64,000 nt of DNA from Pseudomonadales bacterium (GCA_024234635.1 JACKNX010000008.1:1-64000), one strand, 5' to 3'. Positions 52,275-61,865 are shown, numbered from the stretch's first letter. The notes: generated by a model not told the origin, from the letters alone. Numbers and translations are program-made.

Positions 52275-53540
52275 ATGCAAAAACGCCTCTTCTCCCTGCT
52301 GTTCATCAGCCTGTGGCTTCCTGGCACACCTGCGTTGTCGAACGGTTTCGACGTCAACAGCCTGTCCGACGCACTCGGCATCGCCCTCTCCGCCAACGAC
52401 CGCAACAGCGCGGCTGCCACGTTGCGCGCGTACGCGGCAGCCGGCTCACAGCGGGCCCTGGCAATCGCGATTGGCGACGACAACCGGATCATCACCGGCT
52501 GGAGCGGCGATCAGGCCCTCGCCGTACAGGCTGCCGGCATGGCCTTGCGTCGCTGTGAAGCAACCCGGGCATCACTTGCCGATCGTTTTCCTTCCGGCTG
52601 CGAAGTTCTGCTCGCCGGTGACCAGTGGCTCACGCCCACACGCAGGCTGCTCGACGGCGTGGGGCCTGACACGCCAGCCAACGTCTGGCGGGTGGAGGGC
52701 AAGGGCGGCGTGCTCTACCTGGCCGGATCCATCCATGTGCTCAAGCCAGCCCTGTATCCGCTGCCCGACGCCTTTGAGCACGCCTTCAGCGAAGCCGATC
52801 GCATCGCCCTGGAAATCGATCCGCTACGTGCGGGGGACGCGGACCGCGTGGCAACGATGCAGTCGATGATCGCCGCGGAACCGGCGAACGTGCGCGCAAG
52901 CCTGACGCCCGAGCTGATGGACGCGCTCAACGCCATCCTTACCGAACGCGGCATTGCACAGGACGTGGCGATGCGCATGCAGCCAGCCATGCTTGCGACG
53001 CAACTGTCCGTACTGGCTCTCGGCGACATGGGCCTGACGCCGGAACTCGGCATCGACATCCACTTTGCCAGGCGAGCCGCCCTGGCTGGCACATCCATTC
53101 TGGAGCTCGAGACGATCAGGGAACAGATGCTGGCGCTCACGGGCGCACCGCTCGAAGCACAGGCGCTCATGCTCTCGCGAACGCTGGAACAGTTGCACAA
53201 CCCGGCGCAGGCAATCGATTCACTGCTGCGCGGCTGGCTGCAGGCGGATGCCGATGGGCTGCACGCGCTGATGATGGCGGATTTCACCGGCTCGCCGGTA
53301 CTCGAACGCATGGGTCGCCAACTGCTCGACGACCGCAACGTCCGCATGCTCGCGCATATTCGGCAGTGGCTGGACGAGCCCCCCGTCACCCTTGTGATTG
53401 TCGGCGCCGGACACTTCGGGGGTCCACGCGGACTGCTGGCGCTGCTGCGAGAGGCTGGCTACCAGCCCAGGCAACTGTCGCGCGCCGGCATTCCGTTACC
53501 GGTTCCCATGGCCCAACCCAACGCAGGAGTCCAACGATGA
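52275..53540 (+). CDS. TraB/GumN family protein with N-terminal extension
   Basis: 421-residue secreted protein: signal peptide MQKRLFSLLFISLWLPGTPA, an extra N-terminal domain of about 100 residues with two Cys (RCEATRASLADRFPSGC), then a TraB/GumN domain with GSIHVLKPALYPL, the Glu of LEIDPLR, and the C-terminal VIVGAGHFGGPRGLLALL whose His is the catalytic-type residue. TraB-family members are metallopeptidase-like (Tiki type). The ATG lacks a clear ribosome site. Coupled by ATGA to the next gene. Extra domain may be DUF4189-like, which is unsure. Confidence 0.8.
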   Translation: MQKRLFSLLFISLWLPGTPALSNGFDVNSLSDALGIALSANDRNSAAATLRAYAAAGSQRALAIAIGDDNRIITGWSGDQALAVQAAGMALRRCEATRASLADRFPSGCEVLLAGDQWLTPTRRLLDGVGPDTPANVWRVEGKGGVLYLAGSIHVLKPALYPLPDAFEHAFSEADRIALEIDPLRAGDADRVATMQSMIAAEPANVRASLTPELMDALNAILTERGIAQDVAMRMQPAMLATQLSVLALGDMGLTPELGIDIHFARRAALAGTSILELETIREQMLALTGAPLEAQALMLSRTLEQLHNPAQAIDSLLRGWLQADADGLHALMMADFTGSPVLERMGRQLLDDRNVRMLAHIRQWLDEPPVTLVIVGAGHFGGPRGLLALLREAGYQPRQLSRAGIPLPVPMAQPNAGVQR

Positions 53541-54280
53541 CCACCGCCAGCCTGCCGTCGCCCACACCCGGCGCTCGCATGCTCTATCTGATACTACGCA
53601 AAGCCACGGCCACGCGCGAGGAACTCATCGCCCACTGGTTTGCCCGCCACATGCCGGCAGTCATCGATGGCATGCAGGCGATGGCCAGCGCCGGCAAGCC
53701 CCATGCATGGCGTTACATCGCCACGCTGTACGACCCACCCGCCACAGGCGAACACGCCTGGGATGGTGTTGCGTCATTGTGGTGGGATCAGATTCTGCCC
53801 ACAGGCGGCGTTGCCTACGGTGAGCCACCCACGGACAGCTTCCAGGAGCGGGCAATGCCGTACAGCCCCTGGGCGACGCGCGAATTTGTCATCATCGAGG
53901 GCGCCGACGCCATCCGTGTCGAGCCATCAACGCTGGGCACGCCGTTCCCCTGCACCCGTTCGGGATTCGTGAAGATCAGTTTCCTGGTTCAGGCCAGGCC
54001 CGGTGTCGACCACAAGGCCTTTCACGACCACTGGCTCCGCGAACACGTCCCCAATGTCCGAAGCGTCCTTGCGAAGACAGGCGGTCTGCGCTACGCGGTA
54101 TCGCTGAGTATCGAGCCCGAAAAAGCACCGTTCAGCGGGCTTGCCGAGATCTGGTTCAGCAGCGACGCGGACTGGCAGCAGTACCGCCAGACCATCCGGC
54201 CGGATGGCATGGAACGCTACGTGGATCCGCAGCACACACTGGTCATGCGCTCGACGACCGAGATGATCGGCATCGCCTGA
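53537..54280 (+). CDS. tandem EthD-like ferredoxin-fold protein
   Basis: 247-residue protein with two EthD/dabb-like modules: LYLILRKATATREELIAHWFARHMPAV and FLVQARPGVDHKAFHDHWLREHVPNV, each followed by a beta-rich stretch. EthD proteins aid degradation of ethers, dyes or polyketides, sometimes as small monooxygenases. ATGA overlap with the TraB gene (53537-53540) and CAGGAG upstream. It converges on a flavin oxidoreductase and is near an acyl-CoA ligase, so a catabolic role is plausible. The open frame extending to 53366 is a shadow of the TraB gene. Confidence 0.8.
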   Translation: MTTASLPSPTPGARMLYLILRKATATREELIAHWFARHMPAVIDGMQAMASAGKPHAWRYIATLYDPPATGEHAWDGVASLWWDQILPTGGVAYGEPPTDSFQERAMPYSPWATREFVIIEGADAIRVEPSTLGTPFPCTRSGFVKISFLVQARPGVDHKAFHDHWLREHVPNVRSVLAKTGGLRYAVSLSIEPEKAPFSGLAEIWFSSDADWQQYRQTIRPDGMERYVDPQHTLVMRSTTEMIGIA

Positions 54281-54323
54281 GCGGCGCAAGAACGCCCGGG
54301 CATTCACGCCCCGCTTGTACCGA

Positions 54324-55328
54324 TCAACCGACGGCCGCCCTCACCTGCGGAATGACCTCACCGATCAGGCGCTCCAGCGGCGCCTGCATCACCTCGGCAT
54401 CGAGGCCGGGCGGTAGTCCCCAGCTGACGATGTCGGTAATGCCAAATCGTCGAATAAAGTCTGTCAGTTCCTGCACGCACTCCGCCACCGTGCCGACGAT
54501 CCAGTTCTGCGGTACCGGCTCCCCGTCGCCGCCGAGTCCCTCGCCACTCTCCGCGAAGAAACGGTTGTAAAGCGCCATGCGGTAGCGCTCCGCCACCCGT
54601 ACCCGCGGCCAGTCACGGTCCTTGTCCGGAGTCGGCAGAATGCCGCGGATGATGCCCACCCGGTGTTGTGCCGGCCGCCGCCCCGCTGCCTCGACAGCCG
54701 CCACCCAGGTATCGAAACTGGCGGCCTTTCTTCCCTGCGGCAGGAAGTGAGTGCCGTACTTTGCGGCCCGGCGCGCCCCTGCCGCCGACATGGCCGCCAC
54801 CCACAGCGGTGGACCGCCAGCCTGCACGTACCCGGGTGTGATACGCACGTTTTCGAGCTGATACCGCTTGCCGTGATAGCTGAAAGTCTCTCCGGCAAAG
54901 CAACGCTGCAATACCTCGATACCCTCTTCCATCAGCGATACACGGCGTGCGACGGGAATACCGAAACCGGCAAACTCGTGGGGGGCATACCCCATGCCGA
55001 CTCCCACCTCCACCCGGCCACCGGACAGGTTGTCCAGCACCGCCAGATCTTCCGCCAGGCGCACAGGGTGGTTGAACGGCAGCAGGCAGATATCCGTGGA
55101 AAATCGCACGCGTGAGGTTCGGGCCGCGGCTGCGGCTGCCACCGGAATCCAGCTCGGCAGATAACCGTCGGCCACGAAGTGGTGCTCAGTGAACCAGATC
55201 TGGTCGAAACCGGCCCGATCCGCCCACACGATCTGTTCCAGCGCCTGCTGATACAACACCGGGTGCGGGATTCCGGCGTCCGGCGGATTGCGGAAGTCGT
55301 AACAGAGACCAAAACGCAGACTGTGCAT
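54324..55328 (-). CDS. luciferase-like (LLM class) flavin-dependent oxidoreductase
   Basis: 334-residue TIM-barrel flavoprotein of the bacterial luciferase-like family. Marks are WADRAGFDQIWFTEHHFVADGYLPS, TDICLLPFNHPVRLAEDLAVLDNLSGGRVEVGVGMGY (in part: LSGGRVEVGVG) and the C-terminal VGTVAECVQELTDFIRRFGI. It would use FMNH2 or F420-type chemistry for a monooxygenase step; it is not evidence of light emission. Start ATG 55328 (MHSLRF) has GGTGG near. It is divergent from the acyl-CoA ligase, suggesting one catabolic unit. Confidence 0.88.
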   Translation of the reverse strand: MHSLRFGLCYDFRNPPDAGIPHPVLYQQALEQIVWADRAGFDQIWFTEHHFVADGYLPSWIPVAAAAAARTSRVRFSTDICLLPFNHPVRLAEDLAVLDNLSGGRVEVGVGMGYAPHEFAGFGIPVARRVSLMEEGIEVLQRCFAGETFSYHGKRYQLENVRITPGYVQAGGPPLWVAAMSAAGARRAAKYGTHFLPQGRKAASFDTWVAAVEAAGRRPAQHRVGIIRGILPTPDKDRDWPRVRVAERYRMALYNRFFAESGEGLGGDGEPVPQNWIVGTVAECVQELTDFIRRFGITDIVSWGLPPGLDAEVMQAPLERLIGEVIPQVRAAVG

Positions 55329-55464
55329 GTTCCACCCGATGAGCAATCCAGACGATTGCACGTTGATAGTGCCAGCCGCCAGTCACGTCAAGCGCCTTTG
55401 CTGCCGGGACTACATCGCCGGCCTCGACGTCTGCGATAATGCGGCCAATTGACGGGACTCCACC

Positions 55465-57087
55465 ATGAGCATCTACGAACAGGATCTGGGCCGTTGCCCT
55501 GCGAACCACGTACCACTGTCACCGTTGTCGCTGCTTCGACGCACCGCAGCGGTGTATCCGCACAAGACAGCCACGGTATACGGCGAACAGCAGCGCACCT
55601 GGGGTGAACTGGCGGGTCGGGTGGCAGCGTTTGCGGATCAGCTGACGCAGCTGGGCATCCGTCGTGACGACACGGTGGCGGTGCTGGCACCGAACACGCC
55701 CGCCGCACTGGAGATGGCGTTCGCGGTTCCCGCCGCCGGCGCCGTGCTCAACATGATCAATACGCGTCTCGATCCGGCAGCCATTGCCTTCATACTCGAT
55801 CACGGCGAAACCGCGGTGTTCCTGGTGGATGCCGAATTTGTCGACACCGCACAGGCAGCCCTGGCGTCAGCCAGCGTGAAACCACTTGTCATCACCATTG
55901 CCGATCCCGTCGCGCCTGCCGCGCGCATCGGCGATCTCGATTACGACACGCTGATCGCCCGGGGCAACGCCGATGCGCCACTGCAACTCCCCGACGACGA
56001 ATGGCAGGCCATCGCCCTCAACTACACGTCAGGTACCACAGGCAATCCCAAGGGTGTGGTAACGCACCACCGCGGCGCGTATCTGAATGCCCTGGGCAAC
56101 GGCCTGGAGTGGAACCTGCCCAAACATCCCGTGTATCTGTGGACGTTGCCGATGTTCCACTGCAACGGCTGGTGTTTTCCCTGGACTCTGGCCGCCTATG
56201 CCGGCGTCAACGTCTGCATCCGCACCGTGGACGCGCCGCTGATACTCGACAACCTGGACAGGTGGCGGGTCTCCCACCTGTCCGGCGCACCGATCGTGCT
56301 CAACATGCTCACCACCGAAGCGGAACGGCGTGGCACGGCATTGCCGCACACCGTGAAAATGACCACCGCGGGCGCCGCGCCCCCTGCCGCCGTGCTGGCA
56401 CGCGCCGCGGCCATCGGCATGGATGTCACCCACGTCTACGGGCTCACCGAAGTGTACGGTCCTGCCGCCATCTGCGCGTGGCACGACGAATGGGATGCAC
56501 TCCCCGAGGCGGAGCGCGCGACGTGCCGGGCCCGCCAGGGCGTCAATTACGCCGTGCTGGAAGAACTCTCGGTACGCGACCCGGACACCCTGGCACCGGT
56601 GCCGCGCGACGGTACGACCATCGGCGAGATCATGTTTCGCGGCAATGTCGTGATGAAGGGATATCTGAAAAATCCGGCAGCGACGCAGGCGGCTTTCGCG
56701 GGCGGGCATTTCCACTCCGGCGATCTCGCCGTATGGCATGAGGACGGCTACGTGGAAATTCGCGACCGCTCGAAGGACATCATCATCTCGGGCGGCGAGA
56801 ACATTTCCTCCATCGAGGTGGAGGGGACGCTCTATCGCCATCCCGCCGTCGGCACCGCCGCCGTGGTGGCGGCCCCCCACGAACGCTGGGGCGAGACACC
56901 TGTGGCGTTTGTCGAACTGGCCGCGGGCAGGCACGCAACCGAGGCGGAGATCATCGCGCACTGCCGCGCCGGGCTGGCGCACTTCAAATGCCCCACCCGC
57001 GTGATTTTCGGCGACATACCAAAGACCAGCACGGGAAAGATCCAGAAGTTCGAACTGCGCCGCCGACTCACCGAGAAGGCGAACTGA
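55465..57087 (+). CDS. AMP-dependent acyl-CoA synthetase
   Basis: 540-residue ANL-family ligase forming an acyl-CoA via acyl-AMP. P-loop YTSGTTGNPKGVV near residue 190, A5-like YGLTEVYGP, SGDLAVWHEDGYVEIRDRSKD and SGGENISSIEVE, and the C-terminal catalytic Lys in PKTSTGKIQKFE. The wHCNGWCFPW stretch is of the AAE/3-methylmercaptopropionyl or medium-chain type. Acid specificity cannot be read. Divergent from the LLM oxidoreductase and close to an EthD-like gene. Confidence 0.93.
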   Translation: MSIYEQDLGRCPANHVPLSPLSLLRRTAAVYPHKTATVYGEQQRTWGELAGRVAAFADQLTQLGIRRDDTVAVLAPNTPAALEMAFAVPAAGAVLNMINTRLDPAAIAFILDHGETAVFLVDAEFVDTAQAALASASVKPLVITIADPVAPAARIGDLDYDTLIARGNADAPLQLPDDEWQAIALNYTSGTTGNPKGVVTHHRGAYLNALGNGLEWNLPKHPVYLWTLPMFHCNGWCFPWTLAAYAGVNVCIRTVDAPLILDNLDRWRVSHLSGAPIVLNMLTTEAERRGTALPHTVKMTTAGAAPPAAVLARAAAIGMDVTHVYGLTEVYGPAAICAWHDEWDALPEAERATCRARQGVNYAVLEELSVRDPDTLAPVPRDGTTIGEIMFRGNVVMKGYLKNPAATQAAFAGGHFHSGDLAVWHEDGYVEIRDRSKDIIISGGENISSIEVEGTLYRHPAVGTAAVVAAPHERWGETPVAFVELAAGRHATEAEIIAHCRAGLAHFKCPTRVIFGDIPKTSTGKIQKFELRRRLTEKAN

Positions 57088-57131
57088 CGGGAGAGGACGG
57101 CTCGGACTCGGCGACAGACGAAAGGGACAGC

Positions 57132-57803
57132 ATGGGACGGCGCACTCCTGCGGTATTTCTGGCTATCGCCCTTGCGGGTTGTGCCGCTGCGCCCCCACAG
57201 ACAACGCCGGTTGTCCACACGCCACCGCCCATCACGGTGACCCCTGTTCCACCTGTCATGATTCCACTACCGCTGGCGCCGGATGCGCCTCAGGCGCCGG
57301 GTCAGCCGTACTACGATCCCAACGCCACCGGCGTGCCGCTGTTCGATACCCGGGGTGAAGGCGGCCGGCAGCTCGGCCGGTATTTTTCGATCGACGACTT
57401 TGCCCGCACCGGCGCCAAGCACTTTCGTTTCGCCCGTATCGACGAGCGGCTCGTACAGTGTCTCGACCGCGTGCGTGAATCCACGGGCGACGCCATCGAC
57501 GTGCTCTCCGCCTACCGCAGTTTCGAATACAACGAATCCATACGCCGACGCGGCGAAAGCGCCGCGTCGCGCAGCTTTCATACAAGCGGCAGCGCGGCCG
57601 ACGTGCGCACGGCCACGCCGGTGCAGCAGTTCGCCGTCGCGGTGTATCTGGAATGCGGCTGTTTCACCGGGCTGGGTATCGCACCTACGTTCTACCACGT
57701 GGACATTCGTCCCAGCCTCGTTCCGCCCTGGGGGTACTCACGCACCAACTCCGGGCGCCTGGCCGCTGCCCGTAACGTACAGCGCCGCATGTGCGGCGGA
57801 TGA
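57132..57803 (+). CDS. M15-like peptidase lipoprotein
   Basis: 223-residue lipoprotein: lipobox LAGC with Cys 17, a Pro-rich linker to about residue 60, then an M15_3/DUF882-type domain with SAYRSFEYNES, Zn-ligand-like His 150 and Asp 157 in SFHTSGSAADV, and His 189 in FYHVD. Such enzymes cut peptidoglycan cross-links as D,D- or D,L-carboxypeptidases or endopeptidases. The ATG 57132 has AAAGGGA; the open frame upstream overlaps the ligase and lacks support. Anchored to the envelope. Confidence 0.82.
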   Translation: MGRRTPAVFLAIALAGCAAAPPQTTPVVHTPPPITVTPVPPVMIPLPLAPDAPQAPGQPYYDPNATGVPLFDTRGEGGRQLGRYFSIDDFARTGAKHFRFARIDERLVQCLDRVRESTGDAIDVLSAYRSFEYNESIRRRGESAASRSFHTSGSAADVRTATPVQQFAVAVYLECGCFTGLGIAPTFYHVDIRPSLVPPWGYSRTNSGRLAAARNVQRRMCGG

Positions 57804-57810
57804 TCCGCTG

Positions 57811-58248
57811 CTACTGCGTCGTCACCACTTCACCCGTCAGCGCGACATAGGCAATCGTCGCACCGGCAATGCAGCGGTACTGCGTGGGACTTTCCGTCGT
57901 TTTGCCGCGGGTACTGGAGACGATATTGAGAATGGTATCGCCGCCATCCGCCTTTGCGCTTTCCTGCAGCGCCGCGAGCGAACTCAGGAAGGCATAGTCG
58001 CAGGTCTTCTTGTCACCCCGGAAGATGCCCTGCACGGGCCGCTCGAAGGTGGTTATGTTGATCACCCGGGTAGCCACCGGGGCACCTTCCTGACCTTTCA
58101 TGAAGAAGGGGATGTCATGCAGCACCTTTGCCGCCCTTGGCGATGTCACCGCTGACTGCACATCAAAGAAATATTCGGTCTCACGCGCCAGCGCCGGCCC
58201 GCTGATCACCGAGGCGACCACCATCAACGCCACGTACCTTGACCACAT
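57811..58248 (-). CDS. small secreted protein of unknown function
   Basis: 145-residue protein with a cleavable signal (VALMVVASVISGPALARE) and a mature part with two Cys (TCDYAF and YRCIAG) probably disulfide-bonded. The segment ALQESAKADGGDTILNIVSSTRG resembles small periplasmic proteins that databases often mislabel as excinuclease subunits (from memory). It has AGGAG plus a nearer AGGA before the ATG at 58248. It converges with the M15-like gene with an eight-base gap. Function unknown. Confidence 0.7.
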   Translation of the reverse strand: MWSRYVALMVVASVISGPALARETEYFFDVQSAVTSPRAAKVLHDIPFFMKGQEGAPVATRVINITTFERPVQGIFRGDKKTCDYAFLSSLAALQESAKADGGDTILNIVSSTRGKTTESPTQYRCIAGATIAYVALTGEVVTTQ

Positions 58249-58354
58249 TTCCTGTCGTCTCCTGCCAAGTCCGAACCATCGACAAACGCTACTATACCGT
58301 TCCCATCCGCCGGTGCTACCAGCAGTTCCGCCAGGCAACCGGCTCAGGCGTCAA

Positions 58355-59440
58355 CTAGAGTACCCGGTGGTCAAACGCCACGCTCTTGACAAGTGCAAAC
58401 ACGCCCTGCCCCTCCCGCAGCGACAGGTCGGCAACCGCCTCCCGGGTAATCCGCGCCCGCAGATGCACGCCCTGCACATCCAGCAGCACTTCCACGAACG
58501 GCGTTCCCGGCTCGACACTGATATCGGTGACCGTTGCCGTCAGTACGTTGCGGATACTGATGCCGGCCGGTCTGACCACCGCCAGGGCGACATCCCGCGA
58601 GCGAATGCGCAGACGCACCTGATCACCGACGGCAAGGCGATTCAGCATCGGCATGCTCAGGGGCTGATCCCCGAGGCGCAGACGGGTCAGCATCGCCGTT
58701 TCATCGTGGCTCTCCACCCGCACATGTACCACGCTGCCGGCATCGAAGTGCCCTGTCAGCGACTGCACGTCCAGACGCTCGAGAATGTCTGCCGTTGCAC
58801 CTGCCGCAAGCACGCGCCCGGCGCCGAGCACCACGACCGAATCGGCCAGCCGCACAACCTCATCGACGGAATGGCTGACATAGAGCATCGGCACCCGATG
58901 TGTGTCCCGAATGCGCTCAAGCATCGGAATCACTTCCAGCTTCCGGGTGTTGTCCAGGGCGGAGAGCGGTTCGTCGAGCAACAACAGTTCCGCTGGCGTA
59001 AGCAGGGCTCTGGCAAGCGCCACCCGCTGCCGTTCGCCACCTGACAGCGTGGCGACACGCCGTTCCAGCAATTCACCGAGGTCAAGCGCCTCCACCACGG
59101 CGGCAAAGGTCAGTCGTGCACGGCCGCGGGCACGTTGCTGCGCATAGCGCAGATTGCCACGCACGTCGAGATGGCCGAACAGGTCGCCACGCTGCGAGAC
59201 ATACCCCAGATCGCGCCGGTGTGGCGGGACCTCGATGCCGTGCGCGGAGTCCAGCCACGTCGTACCGCGAAACACGATGCGACCATGGACGGCGATGAAC
59301 CCGGCAATGGCTCTCAGCAGGCTGGACTTGCCGGCGCCGCTCGGACCGAACACCGCGGTGCAGCCCGACAGCGGCAGTTCGCAGTCGACCTCGAGGCGTG
59401 CGCCGTCTGCCGGCACGCGACAGTGCACACTCAAGGTCAT
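58355..59440 (-). CDS. modC: molybdate ABC transporter ATP-binding protein
   Basis: 361-residue ABC ATPase. Walker A GPSGAGKSS near residues 33-41, Q-loop YVSQRGDLFGHLDV typical of ModC, signature LSGGERQRVALARAL, Walker B LLLLDEPLSALD, H-loop SHS, then a C-terminal TOBE/Mop domain (about 290-355) that binds molybdate for feedback. Drives ModB. ATGA overlap with modB. No modA is next to the pair. Confidence 0.92.
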   Translation of the reverse strand: MTLSVHCRVPADGARLEVDCELPLSGCTAVFGPSGAGKSSLLRAIAGFIAVHGRIVFRGTTWLDSAHGIEVPPHRRDLGYVSQRGDLFGHLDVRGNLRYAQQRARGRARLTFAAVVEALDLGELLERRVATLSGGERQRVALARALLTPAELLLLDEPLSALDNTRKLEVIPMLERIRDTHRVPMLYVSHSVDEVVRLADSVVVLGAGRVLAAGATADILERLDVQSLTGHFDAGSVVHVRVESHDETAMLTRLRLGDQPLSMPMLNRLAVGDQVRLRIRSRDVALAVVRPAGISIRNVLTATVTDISVEPGTPFVEVLLDVQGVHLRARITREAVADLSLREGQGVFALVKSVAFDHRVL

Positions 59441-60111
59441 GCGATTCGCATCCGGTAGCGCCGGTTCAGCGTGTACACGATCACAAGCACCAGCACAGAA
59501 AACGCCAGCAGAATGCCGGCCAGCTGATGCGCGGCGTCGAGACGCATCGTCTCCACGTATTCGTAGAGCGCGATCGAGACCACGCGCGTCTCACCCGGGA
59601 GGCTGCCGCCCACCATCAGCACGACGCCAAACTCGCCCACCGTATGCGCAAACGTGAGGATGACGCCATTGAGAAAACCGCGCACCGACAGTGGACAGAC
59701 GACCGAAAAGAACCGGTCCAGGGGCGAGGCGCCCAGGCTGGCGGCGGCGTTAAGCAATTCGTCATCCACGGACTCGAACGCGGCCTGCAATGGCTGCACC
59801 ATGAATGGCAGCGAGTACACCATGGAGGCCAGCACCAGTCCCGTGAAACTGAAGGTCAGCGTGCTGCCTGTCACTGCCACCCAGAATCCGCCGAACGGCG
59901 AAGTCGGACTGAACAATAGCAGCAGGTAGAAGCCGAGTACTGTCGGCGGCAGTACGAGTGGCAGGGCTGTTATCGCTTCCACCACCGGCCGAGCCGCACT
60001 GTGCGTGCGCGCCAGCCACCAGGCCAGTGGGGTGCCGGCAAACAGCAACAGCAACGCCGTGACGCCCGCCAGTCGCATCGTCAGCCCGAGTGCCGGCAGC
60101 ATCTCAGCCAT
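59437..60111 (-). CDS. modB: molybdate ABC transporter permease
   Basis: 224-residue permease with five helices. The LPLVLPPTVLGFYLL segment, and the EAA loop with SLGASPLDRFFSVVCPLS, then AHTVGEFGVVLMVGG are typical of ModB. ATG at 60111 with AGG four bases away was preferred over a GTG at 60126. Follows the cytochrome P450 gene by 30 bases in the same direction, so they are probably co-transcribed. Molybdate or tungstate specificity depends on the missing binding protein. Confidence 0.92.
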   Translation of the reverse strand: MAEMLPALGLTMRLAGVTALLLLFAGTPLAWWLARTHSAARPVVEAITALPLVLPPTVLGFYLLLLFSPTSPFGGFWVAVTGSTLTFSFTGLVLASMVYSLPFMVQPLQAAFESVDDELLNAAASLGASPLDRFFSVVCPLSVRGFLNGVILTFAHTVGEFGVVLMVGGSLPGETRVVSIALYEYVETMRLDAAHQLAGILLAFSVLVLVIVYTLNRRYRMRIA

Positions 60112-60141
60112 GTCGCCTGCCCGCACCCTTCCCTGCCAGGC

Positions 60142-61413
60142 TCATCTGAGCACGGCGTCAAGTCGCGTGAAGCCCCTGAAACGCGCCCGATGCGCACGTC
60201 GCGCATCGAGGATGCGCAGATCCGGAAATCGGCCAAACAGCGCGCTCAGCGCCACCTGACCTTCCAGCCGCGCCACTGCCAGACCGGCACAGGTATGAAT
60301 ACCGTAACCAAACGCCAGATGACCACTGCCGCCACGATCCGGTTGAAACGCATCCGGCGCATCGAACACCTCCGGATCGCGATTGGCGGCGCCGATGCAG
60401 AGGGTCAGCACGGTGCCAGCTGAAATGGCCGTATCGCCAAGCATCACGTCCATCGTTGCCGTGCGGTTGCCGAGTTGATTCGGGCTTTCCAGACGCAACA
60501 CTTCCTCGACAACGGCACGGGCGCCCTCCGGCCCTGACAGCAGGCAGGCGCGTGCCTCGGGCGCTTCGGCCAGCAGCGCAACTGCGTTGCCAATGAGATT
60601 TGTGGTCGTCTCGTGTCCGGCGTTCAGCAGGAAGATGCACTGATGCACCAGTTCGCTCGCCGTCAGGCCGTCGGCCCCACCGGATGCGCGCAACAGGCGT
60701 GCCATGATGTCATCGTCAGCCGCCGCCAGCGTGGCGCGACGCAGCGCAATACGCCGTTGCAGATAGGCGACAAACTCCGTTACCGCTGCATTGCCGCGCT
60801 CCAGCACACGCTGATCCGCGGCAAACTCCAGCGCGCCCAGGATGGCAAGCGACCATTCCCGCAGTGGCGCGCGTTCGGCAACGGGAATGGCCAGCATGCC
60901 GCCGATGACCTCCACCGGAATGGCGGACGCAAATTCGGCAATCAGATCCACCCGTTGCCGGCCGGCCAGGTCATCGATCAGCCGCGCCACCAGCGATCGA
61001 ACCACCGGCGCCAGCCGTTCCACCATCTTTACTGACAGCGCATCGCCAATGGCACGCCGCACGCGGGTATGCAGCGGGGGGTCGTTGAACACCAGGCTGG
61101 AGGTGTGATGTTCGAACAACGGTGAGCCTTCGCCGAACACCGGCGCAAACTGGATTTTCTTGTCAGAGCTGAACGACTTCGTATCGCGATACACACGCAT
61201 CAGATCCGCGTGGCGGGTCAGCAAGACCGACCCATCCGCGCAACGCAACACCGGCGCTTCCCGCCGCAGGCGATGATAGGTGGGGAAGGGGTTGTCGTAG
61301 AATGCCGCGGGGAGCGATCGCAGGTCGAATAGCGACGGCGACAGGCCGCGCACCGTCACATCATCCGACGACTTGTCTGCGCGGGTTGTGCCCTGGTTAC
61401 CGTCATGAGGCAT
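60142..61413 (-). CDS. cytochrome P450
   Basis: 423-residue soluble bacterial P450. Haem-binding loop FGYGIHTCAG with Cys 375, I-helix NAGHETTTN (about 264-272), K-helix EVLR (304-307). It is the class I type that needs a ferredoxin and reductase; a ferredoxin gene lies at 12.6 kb but no reductase adjoins. The CYP102/107-like general shape does not tell the substrate. Seven bases after a CxxC protein and 30 before modB, so part of a four-gene minus-strand unit. Confidence 0.92.
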   Translation of the reverse strand: MPHDGNQGTTRADKSSDDVTVRGLSPSLFDLRSLPAAFYDNPFPTYHRLRREAPVLRCADGSVLLTRHADLMRVYRDTKSFSSDKKIQFAPVFGEGSPLFEHHTSSLVFNDPPLHTRVRRAIGDALSVKMVERLAPVVRSLVARLIDDLAGRQRVDLIAEFASAIPVEVIGGMLAIPVAERAPLREWSLAILGALEFAADQRVLERGNAAVTEFVAYLQRRIALRRATLAAADDDIMARLLRASGGADGLTASELVHQCIFLLNAGHETTTNLIGNAVALLAEAPEARACLLSGPEGARAVVEEVLRLESPNQLGNRTATMDVMLGDTAISAGTVLTLCIGAANRDPEVFDAPDAFQPDRGGSGHLAFGYGIHTCAGLAVARLEGQVALSALFGRFPDLRILDARRAHRARFRGFTRLDAVLR

Positions 61414-61420
61414 AGGTGGC

Positions 61421-61714
61421 CTACCGGTTCAGCTTCGACACCCTGGCACAGGCGGCGGCGCCGCAATGGTTGCGGTAGGTCGCCGTGCTGAAGGACTCAC
61501 CGCATACCACGCACTGGCGTTCCGTCAGCCCGATGACCACCTGCCCCTCCTGCCGGGCGGCCAGAACCCGCGCCAGGCGCGCGTCCGCCTCGATCAGCCG
61601 TCGAAACTCCACATCGCCGATTTCCAGCAGCTCCATCACCTCGCTGACGCTCCAGCGCGGCGATCGTAGCAGCAGGGTCGCGGCTTCAGCGGTGGTTTCT
61701 GACGGTTCGGTCAT
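61421..61714 (-). CDS. small Cys-rich (zinc-finger-like) protein
   Basis: 97-residue soluble protein. An N-terminal helical part (SVSEVMELLEIGDVEFRRLIEADARL) resembles DNA-binding or MerR-like helices; the C-terminal part has CVVCG and NHCGAAAC, a possible four-Cys zinc finger. No family I know. It precedes the P450 gene by seven bases, hinting at a role in its regulation or assembly. Coding reality is supported by operon spacing. Confidence 0.65.
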   Translation of the reverse strand: MTEPSETTAEAATLLLRSPRWSVSEVMELLEIGDVEFRRLIEADARLARVLAARQEGQVVIGLTERQCVVCGESFSTATYRNHCGAAACARVSKLNR

Positions 61715-61865
61715 GGACGATCCAGCAACAGGCGCAAAACCTTAGCAGCCCATTGCGCGTTTGTCTCGGCACACCCGCGCACGCGTCTTGTCCGCCGATG
61801 CTGGACCTGCGCCCGGGGCGTACGGCAAAGTGGGCGCTGCAGCGAGTGCGGGAGGGAGAAGGAAC

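Noticed and set aside
54324..55328. Bioluminescence (luciferase) gene
   Set aside because: Luciferase-like fold only; no luxAB pairing or fatty-acid reductase genes, and the family is mostly flavin monooxygenases.
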